Origin: Gordonia pseudamarae
Lineage (GTDB): Bacteria > Actinomycetota > Actinomycetes > Mycobacteriales > Mycobacteriaceae
Assembly (NCBI RefSeq): GCF_025273675.1
Contig: NZ_CP045809.1
Location: forward strand, 3,162,001-3,226,000
Direction: 5' to 3'
DNA length: 64,000 bases
Part shown: piece by piece, positions 17,940 through 26,338 of the stretch
Numbering within the stretch: position 1 is the stretch's first letter
Layout of the letters: each line of letters starts with the position of its first letter
Translations under genes and position numbers: made by a program
Notes under the pieces: model-generated
Told to the model about the DNA's origin: nothing
Databases searched by the model: none
The model's input: only the letters and a program-made list of their open reading frames with translations

Positions 17940-19070
17940 TCACCAATCTTCTTCAGTGTACCGGATCACACCTCTGATGTTCTTCCCGTCGAGCATGTCC
18001 TGGTAACCCTGGTTAATCTGGTCAAGTCGGTACTGCCGGGTGATCATGTCCTCGATGTTCAGTTTGCCCACCTTGTACATCGACAGCAGCTGTGGGATGT
18101 CGAGCTTGGGGTTGGCCCCACCGAAGATGGTGCCCTGCAGGTTCTTCTGCAGGAGCGTCAACATGGCCAGATTCAGCGTCACCTCACTGTCCATCATGTT
18201 GCCCATCCCGGTCAGCACACAGGTACCCGCCTTGGCGGTGATGCCCATCCAGGTGTCCACATCCTTGCCGTGCACCTCGCCGACGGTGACGATCACCTTG
18301 TGACACATGTGCCCCCAGGTGAGTTCGGCGATTTTCGCCGATGCCTCGGCAACCGACTCGAACGCGTGCGTGGCACCGAATTTGAGCGCCTGCTCACGCT
18401 TCCACGGCACCGGGTCGATCGCGAACACGTACCGGGCACCGGCGATGACGGCACCCTGCAGTGCGGCGGTACCCACACCCCCGACGCCGACGATCGCGAC
18501 ATCCTCACCGGGCCGGACGTCGCCGCTACGCGTCGACGATCCGTAGCCGGTGGGTATGCCGCAACCCACGAGCGCGGCCACCTCGAACGGGATGTCCTTG
18601 TCGATCTTCACCGCCGACGCCTCGTGCACCACCATGTACGGCGAGAAGGTACCCAGCAGTGTCATCGGGTACACATTCTCACCCTTCGCGGTGTGAATGC
18701 GGAACGTATTGTCCGACACGGCCTCCCCCTGGAGGAGGAGCGCCCCCATGTCGCACAGGTTGGCCAACCCGCGCTTGCACGAGGAACATTTGCCGCACGA
18801 CGGGATGAACGAGAGCACGACGTGGTCACCGACCTCGAAGTCGGTGACCCCCTCGCCGAGTTCGACGACCACGCCGGCGCCCTCGTGGCCTCCGAGGATC
18901 GGAAAGCCGCCCATCGGAATGCCGCCGGTCATCAGATGATGGTCGGAGTGGCACATGCCCGCGGCTTCCATGCGGATCTTGATCTCGTGCGGACGCGGAT
19001 CGCCCAGGTCGAGTTCTTCGATCTCCCAGGGCTCGTTGTGTGCCCGGATCAGCGCACCTTTGGTCTTCAC
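17940..19070 (-). CDS. NDMA-dependent (mycothiol-era type) zinc alcohol dehydrogenase
   Basis: A 376-residue medium-chain dehydrogenase. The catalytic zinc ligands lie in M-C-H-S-D and G-H-E-G-A-G; the structural zinc site is C-G-K-C-S-S-C-K-R-G-L-A-N-L-C. The NAD-binding motif G-V-G-G-V-G is near residue 200. The sequence matches actinobacterial NDMA-dependent alcohol dehydrogenases, which keep NAD tightly bound. It would oxidise primary alcohols to aldehydes; together with the acyl-CoA synthetase and dehydrogenase downstream it suggests an alcohol/acid degradation unit. A KstR-like site lies upstream (19165-19179). Confidence 0.88.
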   Translation of the reverse strand: MKTKGALIRAHNEPWEIEELDLGDPRPHEIKIRMEAAGMCHSDHHLMTGGIPMGGFPILGGHEGAGVVVELGEGVTDFEVGDHVVLSFIPSCGKCSSCKRGLANLCDMGALLLQGEAVSDNTFRIHTAKGENVYPMTLLGTFSPYMVVHEASAVKIDKDIPFEVAALVGCGIPTGYGSSTRSGDVRPGEDVAIVGVGGVGTAALQGAVIAGARYVFAIDPVPWKREQALKFGATHAFESVAEASAKIAELTWGHMCHKVIVTVGEVHGKDVDTWMGITAKAGTCVLTGMGNMMDSEVTLNLAMLTLLQKNLQGTIFGGANPKLDIPQLLSMYKVGKLNIEDMITRQYRLDQINQGYQDMLDGKNIRGVIRYTEEDW

Positions 19071-19164
19071 TACTTACCTCCACATCGATAACGCGGCACC
19101 CGCGCCGCGCCCCGCCGACGTCGGCGGGTGACATAGGAAGACCCTAGCCACTATTCGACGGAAA

Positions 19165-19179
19165 TGGAACGTGTTCTAG
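19165..19179. promoter_or_regulatory. KstR-like operator upstream of the alcohol dehydrogenase gene
   Basis: Read on the minus strand the sequence is CTAGAACACGTTCCA, close to the TAGAAC-N2-GTTCTA type palindrome bound by the cholesterol regulator KstR in mycobacteria and rhodococci. One half-site base deviates. It lies about 95 bases upstream of the dehydrogenase start. Confidence 0.5.
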
Positions 19180-19206
19180 TTGTCGATGCACCGGCCGGGA
19201 ACTTCC

Positions 19207-20835
19207 CTACACCGCGTGGTCCGCCAACCCCGCGTCCTTGCTTCCGTACGACGTGCGCAGCGCCGGTTTGACGATCTTGCCGCTGGCGTTGCGCGGCAGC
19301 TCCGCGACCAGCACGAGATCCTTCGGATGCTTGTAGCGGGCCAGGTTGGCATTCAGATGCTCCTCCAGGTCCGCGAGAGTCAGATCGCCACCGTCGTTGG
19401 CGACCACCACCGCCACCGGGACCTCGCCCCACTTGGGATCGGCCCGCCCGATCACGGCCGCCTCGAGGATCCGCGGGTGTGAGTACAGCACGTTCTCAAC
19501 CTCGGCGCAGTAGATGTTCTCACCGCCGGAGATGATCATGTCCTTGGCACGGTCGACCACGTAGATGAATCCCTCCGAGTCCCGCCGCACCAGGTCACCG
19601 GAGTGGAACCAACCGTCATGGAACGCATCGGCGGTGCCCTCGGGGTTCTGCCAATAGCCGAGCATCAGATTCGGTCCGCGATACACGATCTCACCGACCT
19701 CACCGTCGGCGACGTCGTTCATCGCCGAGTCGACGATGCGCGCGGTCACCGATGGAATCACTTTGCCCACCGAACCGAGCCTGGCCAGCGCGTCCTTGCC
19801 CTCGAGCACACAGGTGATCGGCGACATCTCGGTCTGGCCGAACACCGCGACGTTGAGCGCCTGCGGGAAGGTCGCATCCATCGCCTTGAGCACGGTATCC
19901 GACGCCGGGGCGGCACCCCAGCTGATGATGCGCAACGCCAGATCACGCGGCCTGGCCTGCTGTGCCGCGCACACGGCCTGCCATTGCACCGGCACCAGGA
20001 AGATCGAGGTGGTGCGTTCGGCTTCGAGGGCGTCGAGCAGTTCGTCCGGGTCGAAGGCACCGAGCGGGTGGATCACCGACAGCGCACCCATGTAGAACAA
20101 CGCCGACATCGCACCGATCGCGGCGATGTGGAACATCGGCACCACCATCGAGCCGATATCGTCGGAGCTGGTTTGCAGTACCCGCAGGCAGGTCACCGCC
20201 TGCGCCTGCATGTTCTGATGGGTCAGCATGGCACCCTTGGGTTTTCCGGTGGTTCCCGAGGTGTACATGATGAGCGCGACCGACTCCTCGGGCACGTCGA
20301 TCTCCGGCAGATCGTCGGCCCCCTCCGCCAGCAGTTCCTCGTAGTCGAGGTGATCGGGCGACTCCGATCCACCGACGACGATGATCTGCTCCAGACCCGC
20401 GGCGGCCTGGACCGCTCCGGCCAGCGGCGCGAGCAGCGTCTCGGTGACCACCGTCTTGGCCCCGCTGTCGGCGACCAGGAACGCGATCTCGGCGGGTGCC
20501 ATCCGGATGTTCACCGGCACCGCGATCGCACCCAGAATGTTGGCACCGAAGATCGCCTCGACGTACTCGGAGCGATTGAGCATGAGCAGAAGCACCCGGT
20601 CACCGAAGCCGACACCGCGCCGGTGCAGGGCGGCGGCGAACGCATGCGAGCGGGCGTCGAGCTCGGACCAGGTTGTCACCTTGCCCGCGTACTTGAGGGC
20701 GGGCCCGTCGGGCGTGGTCAGTGCATGTCGGCGGACCTGATTGTTCCAGTTGTTGCGCCGCGAGCGCAGTGGCTCGGCCGCACGGCCGTCGATCATACGG
20801 CGCTGGGCATCACCCGACAGGTCTGTGGAAGTCAT
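19207..20835 (-). CDS. Acyl-CoA synthetase (FadD-like AMP-dependent ligase)
   Basis: A 542-residue ANL-family ligase that activates a carboxylic acid to its acyl-CoA through an acyl-adenylate. The P-loop-like motif M-Y-T-S-G-T-T-G-K-P-K-G is near residue 190, F-G-Q-T-E-M is the A5 motif, and Y-V-V-D-R-A-K-D-M and the C-terminal catalytic Lys in N-A-S-G-K are present. ATG 20835 has GAGGAG upstream. It is divergent from the acyl-CoA dehydrogenase gene across a shared control region. Substrate (chain length, branching) cannot be read from the sequence. Confidence 0.9.
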   Translation of the reverse strand: MTSTDLSGDAQRRMIDGRAAEPLRSRRNNWNNQVRRHALTTPDGPALKYAGKVTTWSELDARSHAFAAALHRRGVGFGDRVLLLMLNRSEYVEAIFGANILGAIAVPVNIRMAPAEIAFLVADSGAKTVVTETLLAPLAGAVQAAAGLEQIIVVGGSESPDHLDYEELLAEGADDLPEIDVPEESVALIMYTSGTTGKPKGAMLTHQNMQAQAVTCLRVLQTSSDDIGSMVVPMFHIAAIGAMSALFYMGALSVIHPLGAFDPDELLDALEAERTTSIFLVPVQWQAVCAAQQARPRDLALRIISWGAAPASDTVLKAMDATFPQALNVAVFGQTEMSPITCVLEGKDALARLGSVGKVIPSVTARIVDSAMNDVADGEVGEIVYRGPNLMLGYWQNPEGTADAFHDGWFHSGDLVRRDSEGFIYVVDRAKDMIISGGENIYCAEVENVLYSHPRILEAAVIGRADPKWGEVPVAVVVANDGGDLTLADLEEHLNANLARYKHPKDLVLVAELPRNASGKIVKPALRTSYGSKDAGLADHAV

Positions 20836-20907
20836 CGCATCTCCTCGTGTGTCTGATTCGTTCGGTTCACGGTACGTGGTCCATGAGATGTGGAACACTC
20901 TTTCCGG

Positions 20908-20934
20908 GTAGAACATATACGATATATGTTCTAC
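20908..20934. promoter_or_regulatory. Operator-like palindrome in the divergent acyl-CoA ligase/dehydrogenase promoter
   Basis: GTAGAACATAT and ATATGTTCTAC are perfect 11-bp arms around ACGAT, in an AT-rich island midway between two divergent starts (20835 and 20996). The size and symmetry fit a dimeric repressor. The GntR protein encoded downstream is the obvious local candidate, though the TAGAAC half-sites also resemble KstR halves. Confidence 0.65.
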
Positions 20935-20995
20935 AGTCAGCCTCACGATCATCCGCGGCCACTGAGGCCGCACCGTCTGTCCCGGAAGGACCCCC

Positions 20996-22135
20996 ATGGT
21001 TGCGTTCACCGCCGAACAACGCGCGTTCGCCGACTCCGTCGCCGACTTCTGCCAACGCGAGACCGGCACCCGAGCCCAGCGCGATGTGCTGACAAATCAC
21101 GGCGCCGAGCTGCACTCACAGGACCTGTACAAGAAGATGGCCGAACTCGGCTGGACCGGGATCGTCGTGCCCGAGGAGTACGGCGGAGCGGGTGCGGGCA
21201 ACGTCGAGCTGTGCATTCTGCTGGAGGAATGTCTGCGCGGCGGCGCCCCGATCGGCGGTATCGGTCCCACCCTGATCACCGCGGCCGGCTATCAGAAGTT
21301 CGCCGCCGAGGACCTCAAGCGCGAGGTGCTCGCCGGCGTCGTGGCCGGCGACTCGCTGTCGGTGTCGATGTCGGAGCCCGAAGCCGGTTCCGATGTGGCC
21401 GCGCTGACCTGCCGCGCCGATAAAGTGGACGGTGGCTGGCTGATCAACGGGCAGAAGACGTGGTGTTCCAATGCGCACTTCGCCCGGTCCATCCTGCTCA
21501 TCGCCCGCACCGACAAGAGCGGTCGGAAGCATGAGGGACTGACCCAGTTCCACGTCCCCGCGGGCACCGCCGGCCTGGAGATCCGTGGCATCGACACCCT
21601 CGGTGGCCGGGAGGTCAACGACCTGTATTTCACCGACTGCTTCCTGCCGGATTCGGCCGTCGTCGGACAGGTCGGCAACGGCTGGAACCAGCTGATGGCC
21701 GGCCTCAACACCGAACGGCTCATCCTGGCCGCGATGCAGCTCGGTCTGGCCGAACGCTCGTTCGCGCAGACGCTGCAGTTCATCACTGAACGCAAACAGT
21801 TCGGACGGCCCATCGGCACCTTCCAAGCACTGCGCCACCGGATGGCCGATCTGGCCACCGAGATCGAGTGCACCAGACTGCTCGTGTACTCGGTGGCCCG
21901 CAAGGCCGACGACAACCCGGACAAGCTGCTCCCGCGTGAGGCATCGATGGCCAAGCTCAAGGCGACCGAGACGTCCAAGAAGATGACCATCGACGCGATG
22001 CAGATGATGGGCGGCTACGGCTACGCCACGGAGTTCGACGCCGAGGCGATGATGCGTGCCTCGATCATCTCTACTGTCTACGGTGGTACCAACGAGATTC
22101 AGCGCGACATCATCGGCAAGACCTTCGGCCTGTAG
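20996..22135 (+). CDS. Acyl-CoA dehydrogenase
   Basis: A 379-residue flavoprotein that introduces the alpha-beta double bond of an acyl-CoA. S-M-S-E-P-E-A-G-S-D near residue 125 and W-C-S-N near residue 157 contact FAD and substrate. The C-terminal Y-G-G-T-N-E-I-Q-R-D motif carries the usual catalytic Glu region. GGAAGGA precedes ATG 20996. It works with the divergent acyl-CoA synthetase in an acid-degradation route; the exact substrate is unknown. Confidence 0.92.
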   Translation: MVAFTAEQRAFADSVADFCQRETGTRAQRDVLTNHGAELHSQDLYKKMAELGWTGIVVPEEYGGAGAGNVELCILLEECLRGGAPIGGIGPTLITAAGYQKFAAEDLKREVLAGVVAGDSLSVSMSEPEAGSDVAALTCRADKVDGGWLINGQKTWCSNAHFARSILLIARTDKSGRKHEGLTQFHVPAGTAGLEIRGIDTLGGREVNDLYFTDCFLPDSAVVGQVGNGWNQLMAGLNTERLILAAMQLGLAERSFAQTLQFITERKQFGRPIGTFQALRHRMADLATEIECTRLLVYSVARKADDNPDKLLPREASMAKLKATETSKKMTIDAMQMMGGYGYATEFDAEAMMRASIISTVYGGTNEIQRDIIGKTFGL

Positions 22136-22177
22136 ACCGGGTGACCGCCGGGTCGCGAACGCATGGGAAGTAGGCAC

Positions 22178-22927
22178 ATGAAGGTGGCACCGCGTCGAGG
22201 CGCGCCGGGTCAGGGGACGGCACAACCCACGGCATCGGCTCAGATCTCCGGCAGCCGGACATCGGCGGGCAAGATCCGCAAACGCCCACAGCTGTCCGAG
22301 GAGGTCGCCGCCCACCTGCGTCACGCGATCATGACCGCCGAGATCCGGCCCGGCGAGTTCGTCAGGATGGACGACATGGCCTCGCGGCTCGGGGTGAGCG
22401 TCACCCCGGTCCGCGAGGCCCTGCTCACCCTGCGCGGGGAGGGCATGGTCAACCTCGCCCCTCACCGCGGCTACATCGTGGCCGACCTGAGCCGTGTCGA
22501 TGTCGAAGATCTGTTCTGGCTGCAGTGCGAGATCGCGGTGCGCCTGGCGCTGCGTACCGCCGCGGCGATCACCCCCGAGCAAATCGGTGAGCTCGAATGG
22601 TGCAACCAGAAGCTGTCCGCCGCGGTCCGCGCGGGTGATGGACCGGAGGTGGCCGACGCCGAGTTCGAGTTCCACCGCATCCACAACCTGGTCGCCGACA
22701 GCGACAAGCTGTCCTGGTTCCTGCTCAGCGCCACCCGCTACACCCCCGCTCAGCTGTATGCGACCGACCCGGAGTGGGGTGAGGTCGCGGTGGATTCACA
22801 CGCCAAACTCATCGCCGCCTACCGCGCGGGCGACCGCGAGCAGATCATCGAACAGACCCGCCGCCAGTTCACCGATGGCGCTGCCCGTCTCACCAGACAT
22901 CTGGAGGCCACCGGAATCTGGGACTAG
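22178..22927 (+). CDS. GntR-family (FadR/VanR-type) transcriptional regulator
   Basis: A 249-residue regulator with a winged helix-turn-helix (L-G-V-S-V-T-P-V-R-E-A-L, residues about 70-81) and an all-helical FCD effector domain with His residues near 165 and 205 that may bind metal. ATG 22178 is preferred because GGAAGTAGG lies just upstream; ATG 22163 is possible. It follows the acyl-CoA dehydrogenase by 42 bases, so probably controls this cluster. Its TAG stop (22925-22927) is the insertion point of the adjacent IS630 element; the protein is unchanged. Confidence 0.88.
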   Translation: MKVAPRRGAPGQGTAQPTASAQISGSRTSAGKIRKRPQLSEEVAAHLRHAIMTAEIRPGEFVRMDDMASRLGVSVTPVREALLTLRGEGMVNLAPHRGYIVADLSRVDVEDLFWLQCEIAVRLALRTAAAITPEQIGELEWCNQKLSAAVRAGDGPEVADAEFEFHRIHNLVADSDKLSWFLLSATRYTPAQLYATDPEWGEVAVDSHAKLIAAYRAGDREQIIEQTRRQFTDGAARLTRHLEATGIWD

Positions 22928-23301
22928 TGGGTATCGCCGTTAGTTCGTCGGGGGTCTGGGAGCCAGGTGGTGGGGTCGTTGAGGTAGAGGCCGCAGGCGG
23001 TGTCGAGGGCTTGCTCGGGGGTGCCTGAGGGCCAGCCGGTGGGGAGGACGGCTTGTTCGTAGTCGTTGTGGCTGGCGCGGTAGATCGCGAAGCCCCATTG
23101 GTTGGCCGATCCGGCGTAGCGCAGCCGGCATAGCTTCACCTCCTCGCCGTCGGTGAGGGTGGCGTCGATGTAGGCGAACCCCGCACGGTAGCGGGTGTGC
23201 AGGGTCTGGATCTGGGGCCAGCGTTCGGCGGCGCGGGCCAGGAGCTTTTGCCGTAGCGAGGTCTGGGTCGAGTCGGGGATCTTCGCCATGATTCTCATCA
23301 T
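22924..23301 (-). CDS. IS630 passenger protein of unknown function
   Basis: About 125 residues from ATG 23301 (a second candidate is ATG 23289), divergent from the transposase inside the same IS. Conserved-looking features are W-G-F-A-I-Y-R-A-S-H-N-D-Y and a C-terminal W-L-P-D-P-R-R-T. Such small frames accompany some actinobacterial IS630 copies; function unknown. Its stop codon is completed by target DNA. Confidence 0.6.
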   Translation of the reverse strand: MMRIMAKIPDSTQTSLRQKLLARAAERWPQIQTLHTRYRAGFAYIDATLTDGEEVKLCRLRYAGSANQWGFAIYRASHNDYEQAVLPTGWPSGTPEQALDTACGLYLNDPTTWLPDPRRTNGDTH

Positions 23302-24560
23302 CGTGGCATCGTCATGTGCTGCCTTGATCTGTTCGGTGTCGGCGTGGCGTCTTGGCCTCCGGCGGCTCGGAGCGTCAGAAATGGATGTGACTCTCACCAG
23401 TGCTGACGTCGTGGTCCTCACCGATGAAGAACGACATGTCCTGACACGCCGCGCGAACGCCGCGAAATGCCCCCATCGCGATCTGCTGCGTGCCCGGATC
23501 GTGCTCGCTGCTGCTGACGGTGTCGCGAACGCCCAGATTGCCCGCGACGTGGGGGTCTGCGAGGACACCGCCCGCCGCTGGCGACATCGCTTCTGCGTGC
23601 AGCGTCTTGACGGGCTTAAGGACCGGCCCCGATCAGGGCGGCCACCGGTGTTCACCCCGGTCGAGGTTGCCGAGGTCAAAGCACTCGCGTGCACGCGACC
23701 GGCCGACCACGATCTGCCGTTAACGAGGTGGTCGACCGCCGAACTCAGCACACACGCGGTTGCGGCCGGGCTGGTGCGGCCAGTCTCGCCGTCCACGATC
23801 GGCCGGTGGTTGGCCGCCGATGCGATCAAGCCGTGGCAGCATCGGTCCTGGATCTTTCCCCGCGACCCCGACTTCGCGGTCAAAGCAAGTCCGGTGCTGG
23901 ACCTGTACCAACGGCAGTACAACGGTGTCGAGCTCGGCGCTGATGAATACGTGATCAGCGCCGATGAGAAGTCCCAGCTGCAAGCCCTCAGGCGGCGTCA
24001 CCCCGAAACACCCGCGGCACCAGGGCAACCACGCAGAGTCGAGTTCGAGTACCGCCGCGGTGGCACGCTGGCCTACTTCGCTGCCTACGACGTCCACCAC
24101 GCCCAGGTGCATGGAATGACAGCACCGAAGACCGGGATCGTGCCGTTCACCCACCTCGTGAAACAAGTGATGACCCAGGAACCGTATGCCTCAGCGAAGC
24201 GGGTGTTCTGGATCGTCGACAACGGTTCCTCCCACGCCGGGCAGGCATCGATCGACCGGATGCGTGAGGCGTTCCCCAGCGCGGTCCTGGTGCACCTGCC
24301 CGTACACGCTTCGTGGCTCAACCAAGTCGAGATCTACTTCTCGATCCTGCAACGCAAAGCCATCACCACCGGCGACTTCACCGACCTCGATGACCTCGCG
24401 CAACGAATCCTCGCCTTCGAGGACCGCTACAACCAGAACGCTGAACCCTTCGGCTGGAAATACACCCGCGACCACCTCAACCGCCACCTCAACCGACTCA
24501 ACAACGACGGCACCCTCCGCCAAGCGGCGTGACCCCCGACGAACTAACGGAGATGACCAC
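22927..24560. mobile_element. IS630-family insertion sequence with TA target duplication
   Basis: Terminal inverted repeats of about 30 bp: left starts GTGGGTATCGCCGTTAG, right (reverse complement) starts GTGGTCATCTCCGTTAG. They are identical over the next 16 bases. The element is flanked by TA at 22925-22926 and 24561-24562, the IS630/Tc1 hallmark. It carries a transposase and a divergent passenger frame. Both the gntR stop and the passenger stop use the duplicated TA. Confidence 0.93.
23381..24532 (+). CDS. IS630-family DDE transposase
   Basis: A 383-residue transposase. An N-terminal helix-turn-helix (I-A-R-D-V-G-V-C-E-D-T-A-R-R-W) is followed by the DDE domain: Asp in S-A-D-E-K-S-Q, Asp in V-D-N-G-S-S-H, and Glu in W-L-N-Q-V-E-I-Y-F. 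All three catalytic acids are present and there is no frameshift, so the element may be mobile. Confidence 0.93.
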   Translation: MDVTLTSADVVVLTDEERHVLTRRANAAKCPHRDLLRARIVLAAADGVANAQIARDVGVCEDTARRWRHRFCVQRLDGLKDRPRSGRPPVFTPVEVAEVKALACTRPADHDLPLTRWSTAELSTHAVAAGLVRPVSPSTIGRWLAADAIKPWQHRSWIFPRDPDFAVKASPVLDLYQRQYNGVELGADEYVISADEKSQLQALRRRHPETPAAPGQPRRVEFEYRRGGTLAYFAAYDVHHAQVHGMTAPKTGIVPFTHLVKQVMTQEPYASAKRVFWIVDNGSSHAGQASIDRMREAFPSAVLVHLPVHASWLNQVEIYFSILQRKAITTGDFTDLDDLAQRILAFEDRYNQNAEPFGWKYTRDHLNRHLNRLNNDGTLRQAA

Positions 24561-24591
24561 TAGCTGTCACGACGACCGGCTGTCACGACGA

Positions 24592-24957
24592 TCAAGCCGG
24601 GGCCGCCCGACCGAACAGTTGGACGTAGAAGTACGTACCGTTGCGCCCCTGGGACACACCCACACCGATCCGGTCGAACTCCGGGTTCATGATGTTCACC
24701 CGATGCCCGGGCGAGTTCCACCACGCCAGGTGTGCGGTGGCGGCGTCGGGCTGACCGCACGCGATGTTCTCGGCGGCCCAGTTCAGGTCGGTGGACTCCA
24801 GCACCGGCGTCAGATCCTGGTGGTACAGATTCAGCTCGTCGGCCAGCCGCTCGGCGTGCGAACTCGCGAACCCGGCCAGCCCCGCATGGGCCCGCACCCA
24901 CCCCAGCCCGTCCGCCCCCCGAGCCACATTCACCAACGCGATCAGCTCATCCTCCAC
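24592..24957 (-). CDS. CAP (SCP/YkwD) domain protein without a signal peptide
   Basis: A 121-residue single CAP domain: H-A-E-R-L near residue 34, W-A-A-E-N-I-A with the conserved Glu, and the W-W-N-S-P-G-H-R motif with its His. Bacterial CAP proteins are normally secreted, but here the domain begins at residue 1 with L-V-N-V-A-R and no hydrophobic leader exists upstream in frame. Either it is cytoplasmic or its 5' end has been lost. The IS630 insertion lies 31 bases beyond its stop. Confidence 0.8.
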   Translation of the reverse strand: MEDELIALVNVARGADGLGWVRAHAGLAGFASSHAERLADELNLYHQDLTPVLESTDLNWAAENIACGQPDAATAHLAWWNSPGHRVNIMNPEFDRIGVGVSQGRNGTYFYVQLFGRAAPA

Positions 24958-25048
24958 ACGCCAAACCTACCCCGTCACATCTGCCCCGTTCGCGCGCAAC
25001 GACTTCCTTGAACGCCAATGGGATCCGTTTGGCTCATATAGAAAGCGG

Positions 25049-25684
25049 CTACGCGGGAACACCGGTGTCGGGCGGAGTAGCGCGGGGGCTGCGACGGTAG
25101 GTGGAGACAGCGGGCGAGTCGGGGAACCAGAGACGCCAGGGGCGGTCGGCCGCCTCGCTGATACCGACGCGGGGCCCTGCCGCCCATGAAGGAACACCCC
25201 GCAACTCCAGCCTGATCGGCGACGCCGGATCGAAGAGTTCGGTCCCGTTGTCGGACAGCTCGATTCCGAGTGCCCGTCCCAGATTTCCCGGTCCCCGCGC
25301 AAGGTCGGCGGCCCGGCGTGCACCCGGCCGCCGGGCGGTGACCACGTCGGCTCCCTCGATGATCTCCGCCGATCTGAGCAGTACCGCGCACGCGGTGTCC
25401 TCGGGCCCGCACACGACATTCATACAGCGATGAATGCCATAGCTCAGGTACACGTACAGCACTCCGGGCGGCCCGAACATCACCCTGTTGCGCGGTGTCG
25501 GTCCGGGGTACGAATGTGCGGCAGGATCGGGCCACGGACCGTTCGCAGGCGACCCGTACGCCTCCACCTCGACGATCCGCGCGACAACCTCACCGACGGT
25601 GAGGATCGCACCGAGCACCCGACTCGCGGCGGTCACCGGATCAGAGTCCCTGAGTGCGTCAACATCCACGCCACACTGTGTCAT
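25049..25684 (-). CDS. mpg: 3-methyladenine DNA glycosylase (AAG/MPG family)
   Basis: A 211-residue DNA repair glycosylase that removes alkylated purines. The catalytic Glu lies in I-V-E-V-E-A-Y; V-L-Y-V-Y-L-S-Y-G-I-H-R-C-M-N-V and G-P-G-N-L-G-R-A-L-G-I are family signatures. ATG 25684 is preferred over ATG 25714. Its start is only about 20 bases from the putative attachment site A, so integration occurred immediately upstream and may have replaced its promoter. Confidence 0.9.
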   Translation of the reverse strand: MTQCGVDVDALRDSDPVTAASRVLGAILTVGEVVARIVEVEAYGSPANGPWPDPAAHSYPGPTPRNRVMFGPPGVLYVYLSYGIHRCMNVVCGPEDTACAVLLRSAEIIEGADVVTARRPGARRAADLARGPGNLGRALGIELSDNGTELFDPASPIRLELRGVPSWAAGPRVGISEAADRPWRLWFPDSPAVSTYRRSPRATPPDTGVPA

Positions 25685-25703
25685 ACGCGACGCGGTTCTC
25701 GCC

Positions 25704-25781
25704 GTGATTCTCATTCGTTTTCAGTGGGTAAACCGTGGGCTTTCGGCGGGTCTTTCAGACCGCGTCGACCACCGGTGAGAA
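25704..25781. repeat. Putative attachment site A with the last codons of a lost integrase
   Basis: The 17-bp core TCAGTGGGTAAACCGTG is at 25721-25737. About 78 bases around it match site B (31145-31221) with a few differences. Bases 25756-25780 encode, on the minus strand, F-S-P-V-V-D-A-V-stop, the C-terminus of a relative of the integrase at 31196-32374. The rest of that integrase has been deleted, joining its tail to the MuF-like gene. Confidence 0.65.
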
Positions 25782-26338
25782 GTGGAGGCGAACACCGCCG
25801 CCGAGGAACGCCTGGCGCGCGTCATCGACGACAACCTGATGCTCGCTCAGCGGATCGCCGAGCATGAGGCCCTCGCGCAGGCTGCCGACCTCGACGACAA
25901 GGTCCTCGGGTACCGGCGCATCGTGCACCCGGAGCTGGCCAAGGGGGGCTCGTGCGGAATATGTCTGGTCGCGGCGAACCGCCGCTACAACATCGGCGAC
26001 CTGAAACCGATCCACTCGGGGTGCCATTGCACGGTCGCGGCGATCACCGCCGACTTCGACCCGAAGATGGTCAACGATGAGGATCTGGCCCGCCTGTACG
26101 GCGACGCACAGGGCAACTACCGGCGGGCGCTGGTGCGTACCCGCTACCAGGTCGACGAGCACGGCGAGCTCGGCGCGGTCTTGGTGCCCAAGGCCGCGCA
26201 CAAGACCCGCGAGGAACGCGCCCGGGCCACCTCAGCTCGACGCAAGCTCGCCGCCAAGATGCATCGGGACGGAGCGTCGACTGCCGAGATCGCAGAGACG
26301 CTCGGAGTGTCGGACCAGACCGTCCGCAACGACCTAGA
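25782..26338 (+). pseudogene. MuF-like phage minor head protein, 5' part (truncated, interrupted by IS481)
   Basis: The segment Y-R-R-I-V-H-P-E-L-A-K-G-G-S-C-G-I-C and P-I-H-S-G-C-H-C-T-V is the Cys/His motif typical of actinophage MuF-like minor capsid proteins. A predicted helix-turn-helix-like segment (I-A-E-T-L-G-V-S-D-Q-T-V-R) follows. The N-terminal head-binding region is missing because a deletion fused the gene to attachment site A. IS481 interrupts codon 186. On removal of the IS and one CCTAGA copy the frame continues without a stop at 27442. Confidence 0.75.

Noticed and set aside
25704..25726. Zur box at attachment sites A and B (TGAAAA...GAATCA-like sequence)
   Set aside because: Only the outer three bases are symmetric and the sequence is explained by the shared attachment region.
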